NCBI GenBank assembly: GCA_031291305.1
Contig: JARLJH010000048.1
Coordinates: 62,001-126,000, forward strand
DNA length: 64,000 nucleotides
Direction: 5' to 3'
Source of the DNA: Rhodoferax sp.
GTDB lineage: Bacteria > Pseudomonadota > Gammaproteobacteria > Burkholderiales > Burkholderiaceae_C
The position numbers were made by a program, and so were the translations under genes. This document shows positions 50,979-61,641 of this stretch, in pieces; the stretch's first letter is position 1; the number at the start of each line of letters is the position of its first letter. Under the pieces are notes generated by a model. It was not told the DNA's origin. It worked only from the letters and a program-made list of their open reading frames with translations, and made no database searches.

Positions 50979-52300
50979 TGAGAAACTCCTGAATCTGTAG
51001 CTGACTGCGCTTTATTAATAAGGGCTACAGGCACATTTTGTACATCACCTTTGACGGACTGTCCCTGGCAGCTGGGGCGACAGAAGAAGTCGGCACCCGA
51101 CAGGTCGGCCACCGTGCCGATGTCCTTGTCGCCACGCCCTGACAGATTGACCAGAATGGATTCGTCGGGGCGCATGGTTTTAGCCAGTTTCATGGCGTAG
51201 GCCACGGCGTGGCTGGATTCGAGCGCCGGGATGATGCCCTCGGTGCGGCATAGGTAGTGAAAGGCCTCCAGTGCCTCGGTATCGGTGATGCCGACGTATT
51301 CGGCGCGGCCGATGTCGTTGAGGAAAGCATGCTCTGGTCCGACGCCAGGGTAGTCCAGCCCGGCGCTGATGCTGTGGGTTTCGGTGACCTGGCCGTTGTC
51401 GTCCTGCAGCACATAGGTGCGGTTGCCGTGGAGTACGCCGGGGCTGCCGCGCTGGATGCTGGCCGAGTGTTTGCCGCTGTCCATGCCAGCACCGGCGGCC
51501 TCCACACCAATCAGCCGGGTTTTTTCGTGTTCGATGTACGGGTAGAAGATGCCCATGGCATTGGAGCCGCCACCGACGCAGGCGACCACCACATCGGGCT
51601 GGGCGCCGCTGCAACCGGCCGCGTGCAGCATCTCGGGCATCTGCACCAGGCATTCCTGGCCGATCACGCTCTGGAAGTCGCGCACCATCATCGGGTAGGG
51701 GTGCGGGCCGGCCACGGTGCCAATGATGTAGAACGTGTTGTCCACGTTGGCGACCCAGTCGCGCATGGCCTCGTTCAGGGCATCCTTCAGCGTCTTGCTG
51801 CCGGACTCCACGGGCACCACGGTGGCGCCGAGCAGCTTCATGCGGTAAACGTTAGGGCTTTGGCGTTTGACATCTTCGCTGCCCATGTAGACCACACATT
51901 CGAGCCCGTAGCGCGCGCAGATGGTGGCGGTGGCGACGCCGTGCTGGCCAGCGCCGGTTTCGGCAATCACGCGCGGTTTGCCCATGCGTTTGGCCAGCAT
52001 CGCCTGGCCGATGGTGTTGTTGATCTTGTGCGCGCCGGTGTGGTTGAGGTCTTCGCGCTTGAGGAAGATCTGCGCGCCACCCATTTCGCGGCTCATGCGC
52101 GCGGCGTGGTAAACGGGGGAGGGACGGCCGACAAAGTGTGCCAGCTCGGACTCGAACTCGGCGATAAAGGCCGGGTCAAACTGGAATTTGGCGTAAGCGT
52201 CTTTGAGCTCGTTGACGGCGTGGGTCAGCGTTTCGGAAATGAAACTGCCGCCGTAGACGCCAAAGTGGCCACGTGAATCGGGTTGTTGGTAGTCAAGCAT
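50975..52300 (-). CDS. trpB: Tryptophan synthase beta chain
   Basis: A 441-residue PLP enzyme. The cofactor Lys lies in [10 protein letters not shown], and the phosphate loop GGGSNAMG and the SGRGDKD segment are present. The last 20 or so residues ([11 protein letters not shown] and following) are read from a 42-bp dispersed repeat, giving a longer C-terminus than usual. trpA starts inside the stop region. trpE/D/C are not nearby, as in many Burkholderiales, where trpF-trpB-trpA form a separate group. Confidence 0.97.
   Translation of the reverse strand: MLDYQQPDSRGHFGVYGGSFISETLTHAVNELKDAYAKFQFDPAFIAEFESELAHFVGRPSPVYHAARMSREMGGAQIFLKREDLNHTGAHKINNTIGQAMLAKRMGKPRVIAETGAGQHGVATATICARYGLECVVYMGSEDVKRQSPNVYRMKLLGATVVPVESGSKTLKDALNEAMRDWVANVDNTFYIIGTVAGPHPYPMMVRDFQSVIGQECLVQMPEMLHAAGCSGAQPDVVVACVGGGSNAMGIFYPYIEHEKTRLIGVEAAGAGMDSGKHSASIQRGSPGVLHGNRTYVLQDDNGQVTETHSISAGLDYPGVGPEHAFLNDIGRAEYVGITDTEALEAFHYLCRTEGIIPALESSHAVAYAMKLAKTMRPDESILVNLSGRGDKDIGTVADLSGADFFCRPSCQGQSVKGDVQNVPVALINKAQSATDSGVSQ
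50998..51039 (+). repeat. 42-bp dispersed repeat, copy 8 (trpB 3' end)
   Basis: TAGCT at 50998, ATAAGGGCT at 51018 and TTTT at 51036. On the other strand it encodes part of the TrpB tail. Confidence 0.85.
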
Positions 52301-52316
52301 GATGATATTAGGTTGA

Positions 52317-52358
52317 TAGCTGTCAGCCCTTTATTTATAAGGGCTAGAGGACTATTTT
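52317..52358 (+). repeat. 42-bp dispersed repeat, copy 9 (trpF-trpB spacer)
   Basis: TAGCT at 52317, ATAAGGGCT at 52337 and TTTT at 52355. The inner part GCCCTTTATTTATAAGGGC can form a hairpin. The far end supplies the trpF stop codon (TAG on the minus strand, 52352-52354). Confidence 0.85.
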
Positions 52359-53110
52359 GTATATAAAAGTTGGTCCGCCTGGCGAACCGCCGCGACAAAC
52401 TCGCGCATTCTGATCGGGTCTTTGATGCCTTTGTGCCCCGGCACCTCAATGCCCGAGCTGACATCCACGGCCAGCGTTTTACAGCGCGGCCGCACCTTGG
52501 TGATGCCATCGATCACGTTGGCAGCGGTCAGCCCACCACTCAAGACGAGGTGAGCGTTGACGTTTTTTGGAAGCAGTGACCAATTGAATGTTTGCCCGCC
52601 ACCGCCGAACCCGTCAATGTGCGCGTCCAGCAAAATGGCCTGAGCCTGTGAATAATCTTGCGCGAATTTTAGAAGATCAAAGTTGCGGCCCGCATCACCG
52701 AGTGGAATTCGCGCTGCGCGCAGGTAAAAACGCTGGCCTTCTTCACACGCTGACCAGCAATCCTGCGGTGATTCATTACCATGAAATTGGATGGTAGCCC
52801 CCGTCATTATTGAGCATGCAGCTCTGATATTTGTAGTTTGTTCATTGACGAACAGCAACACTGGTGTGACAAAAGGGGGCAGTCGCCGTGCCAGTTCAGC
52901 CGCGCGTTGTGCGGACACAAAGCGCGCACTTTTGGGGTAAAGCACAAACCCAATGGCGTCAGCTCCGGCGGCAACCGCAGCGTCCACATCTTCCTCGCGG
53001 GTAAGTCCGCACATCTTGATGCGTGTTCTGGTGGCCGACGCGTTGGTCGAATGTGCCGATGGGGTTATGAATGGTTCTAGCGAAGGCATCGAAGGCGAGG
53101 TGGCTGTCAT
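52352..53110 (-). CDS. trpF: Phosphoribosylanthranilate isomerase
   Basis: A 252-residue TIM barrel of tryptophan synthesis. The catalytic Cys is in KMCGLTREEDV and the catalytic Asp in LAVDVSSGIEV (or the LLDAH segment nearby). The ATG at 53110 overlaps the truA stop by 4 bases; about 29 residues before the conserved RIKMCG form an unconserved leader. The last codons YTK and the stop come from a 42-bp repeat. Confidence 0.94.
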   Translation of the reverse strand: MTATSPSMPSLEPFITPSAHSTNASATRTRIKMCGLTREEDVDAAVAAGADAIGFVLYPKSARFVSAQRAAELARRLPPFVTPVLLFVNEQTTNIRAACSIMTGATIQFHGNESPQDCWSACEEGQRFYLRAARIPLGDAGRNFDLLKFAQDYSQAQAILLDAHIDGFGGGGQTFNWSLLPKNVNAHLVLSGGLTAANVIDGITKVRPRCKTLAVDVSSGIEVPGHKGIKDPIRMREFVAAVRQADQLLYTK

Positions 53111-53937
53111 CCGTGTGCTCCAGGAAGTCCGTCCAGCAGGCTGGGGTGTTCGGGCAAGCCCCAGTCTGGCGCGTAGCGCGGGCCGACAAAGTACAGCCCA
53201 TAGGGTGAAAACGTCGGTGCGGCTGCATCGCGGTCACGCGCGGCCAGCACATCGAGTATCCAGTCGGGCTTTTTGCGACCGTCGCCGACCATGATCAGGC
53301 AGCCCATCAGGTTGCGAATCATATGATGCAAAAACGCGTTGGCTTCAAATTCAAAACGCCAGTAGACACCGTGGCGCGAGATGTTGATGCGCATCAGGTT
53401 CTTGATGGGCGACAAGGCCTGGCAGGCACTGGCGCGAAACGAACTGAAGTCGTGTTCTCCCAGCAAATGCTGGGCGGCCTGCTGCATGCGCTCCAGACTC
53501 AGCGGCTTGTACACCCAGCCGACACGTCCGGTGTCGATGCTGGGGCGCACCGGTGAGTCGAGCAGGATGTAGGCGTAGCGTCGGGAAGTGGCGCTGGCAC
53601 GGCAATGAAACTCCTGCGGCATCACCTTGGCCCACTGCACCGCGATGTCGTGTGGCAACTGGGCGTTGGTACCGCGCACCCAGGCTGATTCGGGGCGGTC
53701 GATGGGCGTGTCGAAATGGATGACCTGCATCAGGCCGTGCACACCAGCGTCGGTTCTACCCGCACAGAGGGTTGACACTTTGTGCGCGGTGAACTTGCCC
53801 AGCGCCTGTTCCAGCTTGTCCTGCACAGTCAGACCAGAACTCTGGCTCTGCCAGCCTTGATAACCTAGCCCGTTGTAGCTGATGCCCAGCGCCAGTCTCA
53901 GCAAGTGATCACCCTGAAACAGCGGGCCAAAACGCAA
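53107..53937 (-). CDS. truA: tRNA pseudouridine synthase A
   Basis: An enzyme of up to 276 residues modifying tRNA positions 38-40. The catalytic Asp is in CAGRTDAGVHG. The farthest start is TTG at 53937; conserved sequence begins at LRLALGISYNGLGYQGW, so a TTG a dozen codons downstream is equally possible. No ATG is available before the conserved part. It lies 7 bp downstream of fimV. Confidence 0.93.
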   Translation of the reverse strand: MRFGPLFQGDHLLRLALGISYNGLGYQGWQSQSSGLTVQDKLEQALGKFTAHKVSTLCAGRTDAGVHGLMQVIHFDTPIDRPESAWVRGTNAQLPHDIAVQWAKVMPQEFHCRASATSRRYAYILLDSPVRPSIDTGRVGWVYKPLSLERMQQAAQHLLGEHDFSSFRASACQALSPIKNLMRINISRHGVYWRFEFEANAFLHHMIRNLMGCLIMVGDGRKKPDWILDVLAARDRDAAAPTFSPYGLYFVGPRYAPDWGLPEHPSLLDGLPGAHG

Positions 53938-53944
53938 CCCCAGC

Positions 53945-56533
53945 TCAGAGCTTGGCCAGCGCGTTTTGTGCTTTGGACTTCAAGTCGCCGGACGCTTCGG
54001 CAATGACTTCTTCAATGAGAGCACGGGCACCGTCGTCGTCACCAATGGCCCGAAACTCGTCGGCAAGCGCCAGCTTGGTTTCCAGTGGGTCCATGGCTTC
54101 GTCGATGAACTCGCCGGGCACGGTGACTCTGTCTTCACCCAGGTCCAGTGACAGCGAACCCAAATCGAAGGACATCAATTCGTTGTCGGGCTTAGAGGCG
54201 GCTTGTTCGGAAGGCTTGTTGGCAGATGCAGAGTCGTCATGGGTTGGAGGTGTTTCCAAGTCCAGGGACGGCATGGTGAAGTCCAGATTTTCCGTCAGGG
54301 CACCACGTGCCGTGATAGGTTCTGAGGGTTCTTCGAGTAACTCCTCATGAGGCTCGTCGTGCGCAGGTGCCAACTCTGCAGTCATGGTCGGTAAGTTGGT
54401 GGGTTCGAAGTCACCCAGGCCCGAGAAGGCAGTTGGCACGGCATCGCTTTGTGGGGATGCAGCTGCAGGGGTCTGTCCAGGTTCTGCCTCGTCCAGCGAG
54501 AAGTCCAGATCCAGATCGAGATCCAGGTCGCCGTGGCCCGTGGCAATGGGCCCTTGGTCGGATTTTTCAACCTCGCCAGCGTCAAGATCGCCTCTGGTGG
54601 ACGGCAAAGAGGAGGGCTGGGTTTTGTCAAACTCTGACAACTGCGAAGGCAGTGGTTGACCACCTGGCAGATATAGCGCGTTATCCGGGTCAATCGCGAG
54701 ACCTTTTTCGCAGATCTGTTCCCACTCAGTGCCGGTGCCGTCGGTCAGGTTGAAGGCCAGAGCGGCGATCGACTCAAAGGCCTTGACATCTTTGCGTTTG
54801 GCATAGATTTCGAGCAGCTTTTGATGAATTGCCACGCGTTGCGGACGGGTTCGCAAAGCATCTTTCAGAATTTCTTCCGCCTGCAGGTCGCGACCATAAG
54901 CCAGATAGACATCAGCCTCGGCCACCGGATCCACATCGTCTACTGCATCAAGCTGGCTGGGTGAATAGACCATCGATGACCCGGTGGTCAGGCTGTCGCC
55001 TGTGTCCACACTCTGGCCACCACTGGCACCCGAAAAAGCCAGGTCGCTGTTGGCAAAGGTACTGTCGAGTTCTTCTGCCTTTTTGCGCTGTCTGGCTTTA
55101 TAGATCCCGAGACCAGCCAGCAGGGCAACCAGTGCTGCGGCACCCGCAGGAAGCATGGGGTTAGCCAGCAAGTCGTCGATGAAACTGGATTCTGGCGCGG
55201 GTTCGGGCACCACGGGAGCTGGCACCGGTTTTTTGGGAGCCGGTATGGTGCTCTGCGTTGCGGATGCCGGTGCTGCTACTGGTGCGCTTGACGCAGGAGC
55301 CAACGCTGCGGCTGGCGGCGTGATGGTCGCGGGAGCGCTCGCAGCGGAGGCCAACTGGTTTAGCTCCTTGATGTTCTTGGCCAGTTCCTCTGCGCGGCTG
55401 GCTGCTTTCTCAGCGTTGCGTGCCTGTGCCAACGCGTCTTCACTGGACTTGCCTTGAACCGCGCCCTTGGACAAAGTCAATTTGTCAGTCGTCGCAGCTG
55501 TAGGTTTTTTGTCCTCTACCGTAGCCTGGATCTTGCCGCTGACATCCCGGCTGGCTGGTGCTACCTTGGTGGTGGGCACATTGCTGGCAAACTTGCGACG
55601 GTAATCGTTGAAATCCTGGCTCTGGGCCGTGATGAGCTGTGTTGCTTCAGCTGGCGCGATGGCGATGGCCTGTTCCTGGCTGGGAATAGTGACAATGGCG
55701 CCCGACCTGATCCGATTGACGTTGTCTTGAATGAACGCATCTGGGTTGGCACGCAGCAAGGCTACCAGCATTTGGTCCAGTGATACGCTGGCGCTCTTGT
55801 GGGTAATCGCTATCTCTCCAGCTGTATCTCCAGGCTTGATTTTTACAGTCTGATTTTCGACTGCAGGCTTGTGCGTGGTTTGGGCCGCCAGTGTCGGCTT
55901 GACAGCTTCAGCCACAGGTTTTGCCGCAGTTGCTGCGGGCTTTGCCGCTACTGCCGCTGGTTTGGTCGGGGTTGTTTCACGTCGTGTAACGGACGGGCTG
56001 GGGGCTGCCATGACGTCTGTCTGAGGCGGGACAGGCAGTGTCTTGGCGGGACGAGCAACAAGGTCAGGCGCTGGCGTAGGCAGTTGTGCGCTGGTTGGGG
56101 TGCCTGGAGCCGCTTTGCGCAGGCTTGGCGGATCAAAGAGCATGGTGTAGTCGCGCACAATCCGACCGGAATTCCAGTTGGCCTCCAGAATCATGTCGAC
56201 AAACGGTTCGCCGACGGCTCGGTCACTGCTCAGGCGTAAGTAGGCGCGTCCGTCGGGGCGACGCTGCAACGTGGCACGCAGGCTGCTTAACGCTGGGTTG
56301 TAGTCAAGTCCGGCAGCTTGAAAGGCTTCGGGAGCTGCGACTTTGGTAACGAGACTGGACGCTTCTTCAGCGTTGATGTCGAGAACATCAATTTCAGCCT
56401 TGAGTGGTTCGCCCAAAGCAGATTGGACGGTGATTCGGCCCAATGACAACGCGGCAGCCGGAGGCACCCACACGCTCAACAGCGCGGCGATTGCCAAAGT
56501 GGTCAGTTGATAGTGATGAGACTTCGCAATCAA
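53945..56533 (-). CDS. fimV: FimV/HubP-like LysM membrane protein
   Basis: A protein of about 862 residues. A signal peptide (LTTLAIAALLSVWVPPAAA) leads into the FimV N-terminal domain (LSLGRITVQSALGEPLKAEIDV). A LysM domain (about residues 230-290, VKIKPGDTAGEIA), Ala/Pro-rich linkers, one membrane helix near the middle and an acidic cytoplasmic part follow, ending in a TPR-like FimV C-terminal motif (DEFRAIGDDDGARALIEEV). FimV organises the pole and type IV pili. The probable start is TTG at 56533, 8 bases after GGAG; the more distant ATG at 56626 adds unrelated residues. Confidence 0.9.
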   Translation of the reverse strand: MIAKSHHYQLTTLAIAALLSVWVPPAAALSLGRITVQSALGEPLKAEIDVLDINAEEASSLVTKVAAPEAFQAAGLDYNPALSSLRATLQRRPDGRAYLRLSSDRAVGEPFVDMILEANWNSGRIVRDYTMLFDPPSLRKAAPGTPTSAQLPTPAPDLVARPAKTLPVPPQTDVMAAPSPSVTRRETTPTKPAAVAAKPAATAAKPVAEAVKPTLAAQTTHKPAVENQTVKIKPGDTAGEIAITHKSASVSLDQMLVALLRANPDAFIQDNVNRIRSGAIVTIPSQEQAIAIAPAEATQLITAQSQDFNDYRRKFASNVPTTKVAPASRDVSGKIQATVEDKKPTAATTDKLTLSKGAVQGKSSEDALAQARNAEKAASRAEELAKNIKELNQLASAASAPATITPPAAALAPASSAPVAAPASATQSTIPAPKKPVPAPVVPEPAPESSFIDDLLANPMLPAGAAALVALLAGLGIYKARQRKKAEELDSTFANSDLAFSGASGGQSVDTGDSLTTGSSMVYSPSQLDAVDDVDPVAEADVYLAYGRDLQAEEILKDALRTRPQRVAIHQKLLEIYAKRKDVKAFESIAALAFNLTDGTGTEWEQICEKGLAIDPDNALYLPGGQPLPSQLSEFDKTQPSSLPSTRGDLDAGEVEKSDQGPIATGHGDLDLDLDLDFSLDEAEPGQTPAAASPQSDAVPTAFSGLGDFEPTNLPTMTAELAPAHDEPHEELLEEPSEPITARGALTENLDFTMPSLDLETPPTHDDSASANKPSEQAASKPDNELMSFDLGSLSLDLGEDRVTVPGEFIDEAMDPLETKLALADEFRAIGDDDGARALIEEVIAEASGDLKSKAQNALAKL

Positions 56534-56773
56534 TTTGTGCTCTCCGGTTTTACAGCCAGCCGCGCATGGTCTGTTGCGGGCACCTTGCCCAGTGACTCGA
56601 AACAATAAAAAGCACCATAGCATCAATACGTTAGCCTGACAAGTTAAGTCAGCTTGTGAACAAGTTGGCTACGCATTTAGAGTGTCGAGAACGCGATTCT
56701 ATGTTGTAGAGCGACAACGGCCAGATTCACATCTTTCGCAGTCTGTCGGGCCGTTGAAGTTATGCCAGTCGTA
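56534..56773. other. fimV leader and asd-fimV spacer
   Basis: These 240 bp separate asd from the likely fimV start. On the minus strand only a GGAG ribosome-binding site near the fimV start could be identified. An imperfect palindrome at 56711-56755 (ACGGCC/GGGCCGT area) could end asd transcription, but no T-run follows. Confidence 0.3.
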
Positions 56774-57910
56774 TCAAGCTTGCAACAAAATCCGCAGCAT
56801 GCGCCGCAGTGGCTCGGCAGCACCCCACAGCAGTTGATCACCGACTGTGAATGCGCCGACGTATTCTGGTCCCATGGCCAGTTTGCGGATGCGCCCCACG
56901 GGAATGGTCATGGTGCCGGTGACCGCCACCGGCGTCAAATCCTTGATGGAAGCTTCGCGCGTGTTAGGCACGACTTTGACCCAAGGGTTGTCGGCAGCAA
57001 TCATGGCTTCGATGTCGGTGCAGGACACATCTTTCTTCAGTTTGAAGGTCAATGCCTGGCTGTGACAGCGCATGGCACCTACCCGAACGCAAAAACCGTC
57101 CACGGGTATGGCGGTAGATCCAAATCCTTCACCCTGGCCGAGAATCTTGTTGGTTTCGGCCATGCCTTTCCATTCTTCTTTAGACTGGCCATTGCCCAGA
57201 TCCTTGTCGATCCAGGGAATCAGCGAACCGCCCAGAGGCACCCCAAAGTTGGCGGTCTCAGAGGCGCTCAGACTACGTTGCTTGGCAATCACCATGCGGT
57301 CAATTTCGAGAATGGCGCTCTTCGGGTCGTCCAGCAAGGCTTTGACTTCGGCATTCAGGGTGCCATATTGCGTGAGCAGTTCGCGCATGTGCTGGGCGCC
57401 GCCACCGCTGGCTGCCTGGTAGGTTTGCGTGCTCATCCATTCCACCAGGCCAGCCTTGTAGAGTGCACCCACGCCCATCAACATGCAGCTCACGGTGCAG
57501 TTGCCTCCTACCCAGTTCTTGCCGCCGTGGCTCAATGCGGTTTGGATGACCGGCATGTTGACCGGGTCCAGAATGATCACCGCGTCTTTTTCCATGCGCA
57601 GGGTGGATGCGGCGTCAATCCAGTGACCAGCCCAGCCCGCCGCGCGCAGTTTGGGAAAGACGGCGGTCGTGTAGTCTCCACCTTGCGCGCTGATGATGAT
57701 GTCACAGCGTTTCAGGGCATCGACGTTGTAGGCATCTTGCAGTGTCGTTTCGTTTTTGGCCAAAGCCGGAGCCTTGCCACCAGCGTTGGATGTTGAGAAG
57801 AACACCGGCTCAATCAGGTCAAAGTCGCCCTCGGCCTGCATGCGGTCAATCAGCACCGAGCCGACCATGCCACGCCAGCCCACCAGTCCTACCAAATTAC
57901 CCACTTTCAT
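56774..57910 (-). CDS. asd: Aspartate-semialdehyde dehydrogenase
   Basis: A 378-residue enzyme of the Lys/Thr/Met and diaminopimelate pathway. The NADP-binding start [14 protein letters not shown] and the active-site Cys in [11 protein letters not shown] are clear. It lies between leuB and fimV, its usual place in this order. Confidence 0.96.
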   Translation of the reverse strand: MKVGNLVGLVGWRGMVGSVLIDRMQAEGDFDLIEPVFFSTSNAGGKAPALAKNETTLQDAYNVDALKRCDIIISAQGGDYTTAVFPKLRAAGWAGHWIDAASTLRMEKDAVIILDPVNMPVIQTALSHGGKNWVGGNCTVSCMLMGVGALYKAGLVEWMSTQTYQAASGGGAQHMRELLTQYGTLNAEVKALLDDPKSAILEIDRMVIAKQRSLSASETANFGVPLGGSLIPWIDKDLGNGQSKEEWKGMAETNKILGQGEGFGSTAIPVDGFCVRVGAMRCHSQALTFKLKKDVSCTDIEAMIAADNPWVKVVPNTREASIKDLTPVAVTGTMTIPVGRIRKLAMGPEYVGAFTVGDQLLWGAAEPLRRMLRILLQA

Positions 57911-58005
57911 GTCGTTACCCCTTGCGATTGTCTAACTATGCATCCTTTGTTCACAAACCCGTGGGTGCCATTGCGTCTGGCAGCCACCAACAGCGTGTTC
58001 TGGTG

Positions 58006-59076
58006 TCAGCGCAAGGCCTTGACCACGGCGTCGCCCATCTCAATGGTGGACACGCGCGTCGTACCTTCACTGTAAATGTCGGCCGTGCGCAGCCCCTGCG
58101 CCAATACCTTGCTCACTGCATTTTCAATGCGTTGCGCCGAGTCTAGTTGGTTGAGGCTGAAGCGCAGCATCATGGCGGCACTCAAAATGGTTGCCAGCGG
58201 GTTGGCAATACCTTTGCCAGCAATATCGGGTGCGCTGCCATGGCTGGGCTCGTAGAGGCCCTTGTTGTTGGCGTTCAGGCTGGCCGAGGGCAGCATGCCA
58301 ATCGAGCCTGTGAGCATGGAGGCTTCATCGGACAGGATGTCGCCGAACATGTTGCCGGTGACGATCACATCGAACTTTTTGGGTGCCTTGACCAGTTGCA
58401 TAGCGGCGTTGTCCACGTACATGTGGTCCAGCGTCACGTCCGGGTACTGCAAGCTCACTTCGGTGACCACGTCTTTCCAGAACTGGAAGGTTTCCAGGAC
58501 ATTGGCCTTGTCGACGCTGGTCACTCGCTTGCTGCGTTTGCGCGCAGCCTGAAAGGCCACATGAGCAATGCGCTCGATCTCCGGGCGGCTGTAGCGCATG
58601 GTGTCGAAAGCTTCCTCGGCACCGGGAAAGTGGCCGTCAGCGGCGATGCGGCGGCCGCGTGGCTGGCCAAAATAGATGTCACCTGTCAGTTCGCGAATGA
58701 TCAGGATGTCCAGCCCGGCGACCAGTTCAGGCTTGAGGCTGGAGGCGTTGACCAGTTGTTCATAGCAAATCGCCGGGCGGAAGTTGGCGAACAACCCGAG
58801 GTTCTTGCGCAACCCCAGAATGGCCTGTTCCGGGCGCAGGTGCCGGTCCAGCGTGTCGTATTTCCAGTCGCCCACGGCGCCAAACAGGATCGCATCAGAT
58901 TCCTGCGCCAGTTTCAGCGTAGATTCGGGCAGGGGGTGGCCGAGTGCCGCGTAGGCCGCGCCACCGACGGGCGCGGTTTCCAGCTCAAACGACAGGTCGA
59001 GCGCATGCAGCACCTTGACGGCTTCAGCCACGATTTCCGGACCAATGCCATCACCTGGCAAGACTGCAATTTTCAT
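58006..59076 (-). CDS. leuB: 3-isopropylmalate dehydrogenase
   Basis: A 356-residue NAD-dependent decarboxylating dehydrogenase of leucine synthesis. The start [14 protein letters not shown] and the segments [24 protein letters not shown] and [27 protein letters not shown] are diagnostic. It is preceded by a 177-bp spacer from leuD with no gene seen. Confidence 0.97.
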   Translation of the reverse strand: MKIAVLPGDGIGPEIVAEAVKVLHALDLSFELETAPVGGAAYAALGHPLPESTLKLAQESDAILFGAVGDWKYDTLDRHLRPEQAILGLRKNLGLFANFRPAICYEQLVNASSLKPELVAGLDILIIRELTGDIYFGQPRGRRIAADGHFPGAEEAFDTMRYSRPEIERIAHVAFQAARKRSKRVTSVDKANVLETFQFWKDVVTEVSLQYPDVTLDHMYVDNAAMQLVKAPKKFDVIVTGNMFGDILSDEASMLTGSIGMLPSASLNANNKGLYEPSHGSAPDIAGKGIANPLATILSAAMMLRFSLNQLDSAQRIENAVSKVLAQGLRTADIYSEGTTRVSTIEMGDAVVKALR

Positions 59077-59253
59077 GATGTAACTGACTTTCTAAAGAGT
59101 AGGAGGCTGTCGCCACATGCGACGCGCATACAGGTAGCCCCTCAACAGGCGCTCAAAGTTTCCAGACCGTACCCATGAAAGCTGCTGATCGGTGTATGGG
59201 CTGGGCCGCACTGTTCATCTGATGTGGCGGAAATATATGAAAATAATAGTGGT

Positions 59254-59904
59254 CTATCCAAGCATGGTATGGGCTAACCAGGGTTTTTTCGTTAAACGCT
59301 CGGCTTCAAAAACCTTGATTTTCTCAGCGTGACGCAGCGTCAATCCGATGTCATCCAGCCCGTTGAGCAGGCAATACTTGCGAAATGCCTGTACCTCAAA
59401 TGGCAATTCATCGCCGTTGGGCTTGATCACCACCTGACGTTCCAGATCGACCGTCAGGGCGTAGCCAGGGAAAGCCAGCGTCTCATCAAACAGTTGACCG
59501 ACTTGCGCATCGCTCAAGACGATGGGCAACAAGCCGTTTTTGAAACTGTTGTTGAAAAAGATGTCCGCATAACTCGGCGCGATGATGGCTCGGAAGCCGT
59601 ATTGGTCCAGCGCCCACGGTGCATGTTCGCGGGACGAGCCACAGCCGAAATTTTTGCGCGCCAGCAGAATGGTCGCACCCTGGTAGCGCGGCTGGTTGAG
59701 TACAAAGTCGGGGTTAGGGCGGCGTGTGGCCGGGTCCTGACCCGGAAACCCGGCGTCGAGGTAGCGCCATTCGTCAAACAGATTCTGGCCAAATCCGGTT
59801 TTACGGATTGACTTGAGAAATTGTTTGGGGATGATCGCGTCGGTATCGACGTTTTCCCGGTCCATCGGGGCCACAAGGCCTTTGAGTAACGTGAATTTTT
59901 GCAT
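59254..59904 (-). CDS. leuD: 3-isopropylmalate dehydratase small subunit
   Basis: A 216-residue swivelling-domain subunit. The pattern [12 protein letters not shown] and the [15 protein letters not shown] segment identify it. It pairs with LeuC. It starts 6 bp after the entericidin-like gene stop. Confidence 0.97.
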   Translation of the reverse strand: MQKFTLLKGLVAPMDRENVDTDAIIPKQFLKSIRKTGFGQNLFDEWRYLDAGFPGQDPATRRPNPDFVLNQPRYQGATILLARKNFGCGSSREHAPWALDQYGFRAIIAPSYADIFFNNSFKNGLLPIVLSDAQVGQLFDETLAFPGYALTVDLERQVVIKPNGDELPFEVQAFRKYCLLNGLDDIGLTLRHAEKIKVFEAERLTKKPWLAHTMLG

Positions 59905-59910
59905 GACGGG

Positions 59911-60039
59911 TTATTTCTTGGCCGCGCCTTCAATGGCTGAACCGGCTTTTTGAATGTCCTGACCCATGCCCTTGACCGTGTTGCAGCCGGTCAGGCCCAA
60001 AAAACAGGCGATTAGAAAGACAAAACGGAGACTCTTCAT
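59911..60039 (-). CDS. Entericidin-like small lipoprotein
   Basis: This 42-residue protein on the minus strand starts MKSLRFVFLIACFLGLTGCNTVKGMGQ and ends EGAAKK. The lipobox LTGC gives a lipidated Cys19; the GMGQDIQKAGSAIE core matches the entericidin A/B family. It lies between leuC and leuD, a place where such a gene is also found in relatives. CAGGAACGC precedes its ATG. Confidence 0.85.
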   Translation of the reverse strand: MKSLRFVFLIACFLGLTGCNTVKGMGQDIQKAGSAIEGAAKK

Positions 60040-60060
60040 GATGCGTTCCTGAGGCATGTT

Positions 60061-61524
60061 TTAGATAAATCTTCTGACGTCGACAAAATGACCATGAATG
60101 GCCGCAGCGGCAGCCATGGCCGGACTCACCAGATGGGTACGACCACCAGCACCCTGGCGGCCTTCAAAATTGCGGTTGCTGGTAGAGGCGCAACGTTCAC
60201 CGGGCTCCAGTCGATCGGCGTTCATGGCTAGGCACATGGAACAGCCGGGCTCGCGCCAGTCAAAGCCAGCAGCTTTGAATATCTCGTGCAACCCTTCACG
60301 TTCGGCCTGTTCCTTGACAAGTCCAGAGCCAGGCACCACCATGGCCAGCCGGATGTTGGGTGCCACCTTGCGTCCCAGAGTTTTGACGACAGCTGCAGCT
60401 TCGCGCATGTCTTCAATGCGGCTGTTGGTGCAGGAGCCAATGAACACCTTGTCCACGTACAGGTCATCCAGGGCTTTGCCCGGCTCCAGCCCCATGTAGG
60501 CCAGCGCGCGCTCAATGGCACCGCGCTTGTTGGTGTCTTTTTCCTTGTCTGGGTCAGGCACACGGTCATTGATGCCCAGCACCATTTCAGGGGATGTACC
60601 CCAGGTCACTTGTGGCACCAGGGTGGACGCGTCAACACGAACGGTGGCATCAAAATGTGCATTTGCGTCAGACTGCAGCGTCATCCAGTAAGCAACGGCT
60701 TGATCCCATTCAACGACTGCCGCTGGATCATTGGCAGCATTGAAACCCGGTGCTAGGGGACGACCCTTGATGTATTGAATGGTTTTATCGTCCACGGCCA
60801 CCAGTCCTGCGCGGGCGCCGGCTTCAATAGCCATGTTGCAGACGGTCATGCGACCTTCCATGCTTAACGCGCGGATGGCCGAGCCGCCAAATTCAATGGT
60901 GTAGCCGGTTCCACCTGCCGTGCCGATTTTGCCGATGATGGCAAGCACGATGTCTTTGCCGCCACAGCCGCGTGGCAGCACACCATCCACTTGGATCAGC
61001 ATGTTCTTGGCTTTTTTTGCCAGCAGCGTTTGTGTGGCCATGACGTGCTCCACCTCGCTGGTGCCGATGCCATGGGCTAATGCGCCCAAAGCGCCCATGG
61101 TGGAGGTGTGGGAGTCACCGCACACCAATGTCATACCCGGCAGCGCCGCGCCATTTTCAGGCGCAATCACGTGGCAAATACCTTGGCGCCTGGAGAGAAA
61201 CGGAAAGTACGCTGCAGCACCAAATTCCTTGATGTTGTTGTCCAGCGTGATCACTTGTTCTTTGCTGGTTGGATCGGCAATACCATCGTAGCCGTGCTCC
61301 CATCCTGTGGTTGGTGTATTGTGGTCGGCAGTTGCCACAATGGAGCTTACTCGCCAGACTTTGCGACCCGCCTCGCGCAGGCCTTCAAAAGCCTGCGGGC
61401 TTGTGACTTCGTGGACGACATGGCGGTCAATGTAGAGGATAGAGGTTCCATCCTCCTCGGTGTGGACGACGTGCTCGTCCCAGAGCTTGTCATACAGCGT
61501 GCGTGCGTTCGATGTTGGTTCCAT
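60061..61524 (-). CDS. leuC: 3-isopropylmalate dehydratase large subunit
   Basis: A 487-residue aconitase-family subunit. The Fe-S ligands are the Cys in CGDSHT-region contexts, [13 protein letters not shown] and [10 protein letters not shown]. With LeuD it isomerises isopropylmalate. It is the first gene of the leu group; the 117-bp gap upstream to gltA includes the gltA terminator, so leuC probably has its own promoter. Confidence 0.97.
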   Translation of the reverse strand: MEPTSNARTLYDKLWDEHVVHTEEDGTSILYIDRHVVHEVTSPQAFEGLREAGRKVWRVSSIVATADHNTPTTGWEHGYDGIADPTSKEQVITLDNNIKEFGAAAYFPFLSRRQGICHVIAPENGAALPGMTLVCGDSHTSTMGALGALAHGIGTSEVEHVMATQTLLAKKAKNMLIQVDGVLPRGCGGKDIVLAIIGKIGTAGGTGYTIEFGGSAIRALSMEGRMTVCNMAIEAGARAGLVAVDDKTIQYIKGRPLAPGFNAANDPAAVVEWDQAVAYWMTLQSDANAHFDATVRVDASTLVPQVTWGTSPEMVLGINDRVPDPDKEKDTNKRGAIERALAYMGLEPGKALDDLYVDKVFIGSCTNSRIEDMREAAAVVKTLGRKVAPNIRLAMVVPGSGLVKEQAEREGLHEIFKAAGFDWREPGCSMCLAMNADRLEPGERCASTSNRNFEGRQGAGGRTHLVSPAMAAAAAIHGHFVDVRRFI

Positions 61525-61591
61525 GCGGTCGGAAGTGTTTGAGGTTCAATCGGATAATTTTACGCGGCACGCCGTGTCGGCGTTCTCACAC

Positions 61592-61624
61592 GAAAAAGCC
61601 CGCCGATGTTTCCAGTCGGCGGGC
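61592..61624 (-). terminator. Intrinsic terminator after gltA
   Basis: The perfect 9-bp stem GCCCGCCGA/TCGGCGGGC with a 15-base loop-side spacing is followed on the minus strand by TTTTTCG. It lies 17 bp after the gltA stop. Confidence 0.88.
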
Positions 61625-61641
61625 TTGACTTGAAGGGAGGT

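Noticed and set aside
51257-52276. Long plus-strand open frame of 339 codons opposite trpB
   Set aside because: It is antisense to a clearly functional trpB, with His/Val/Gly-rich composition typical of the shadow of a high-GC gene and no domain.
58147-59178. Plus-strand frame of 343 codons opposite leuB
   Set aside because: It is a shadow of leuB; no motif, start site or family similarity supports it.
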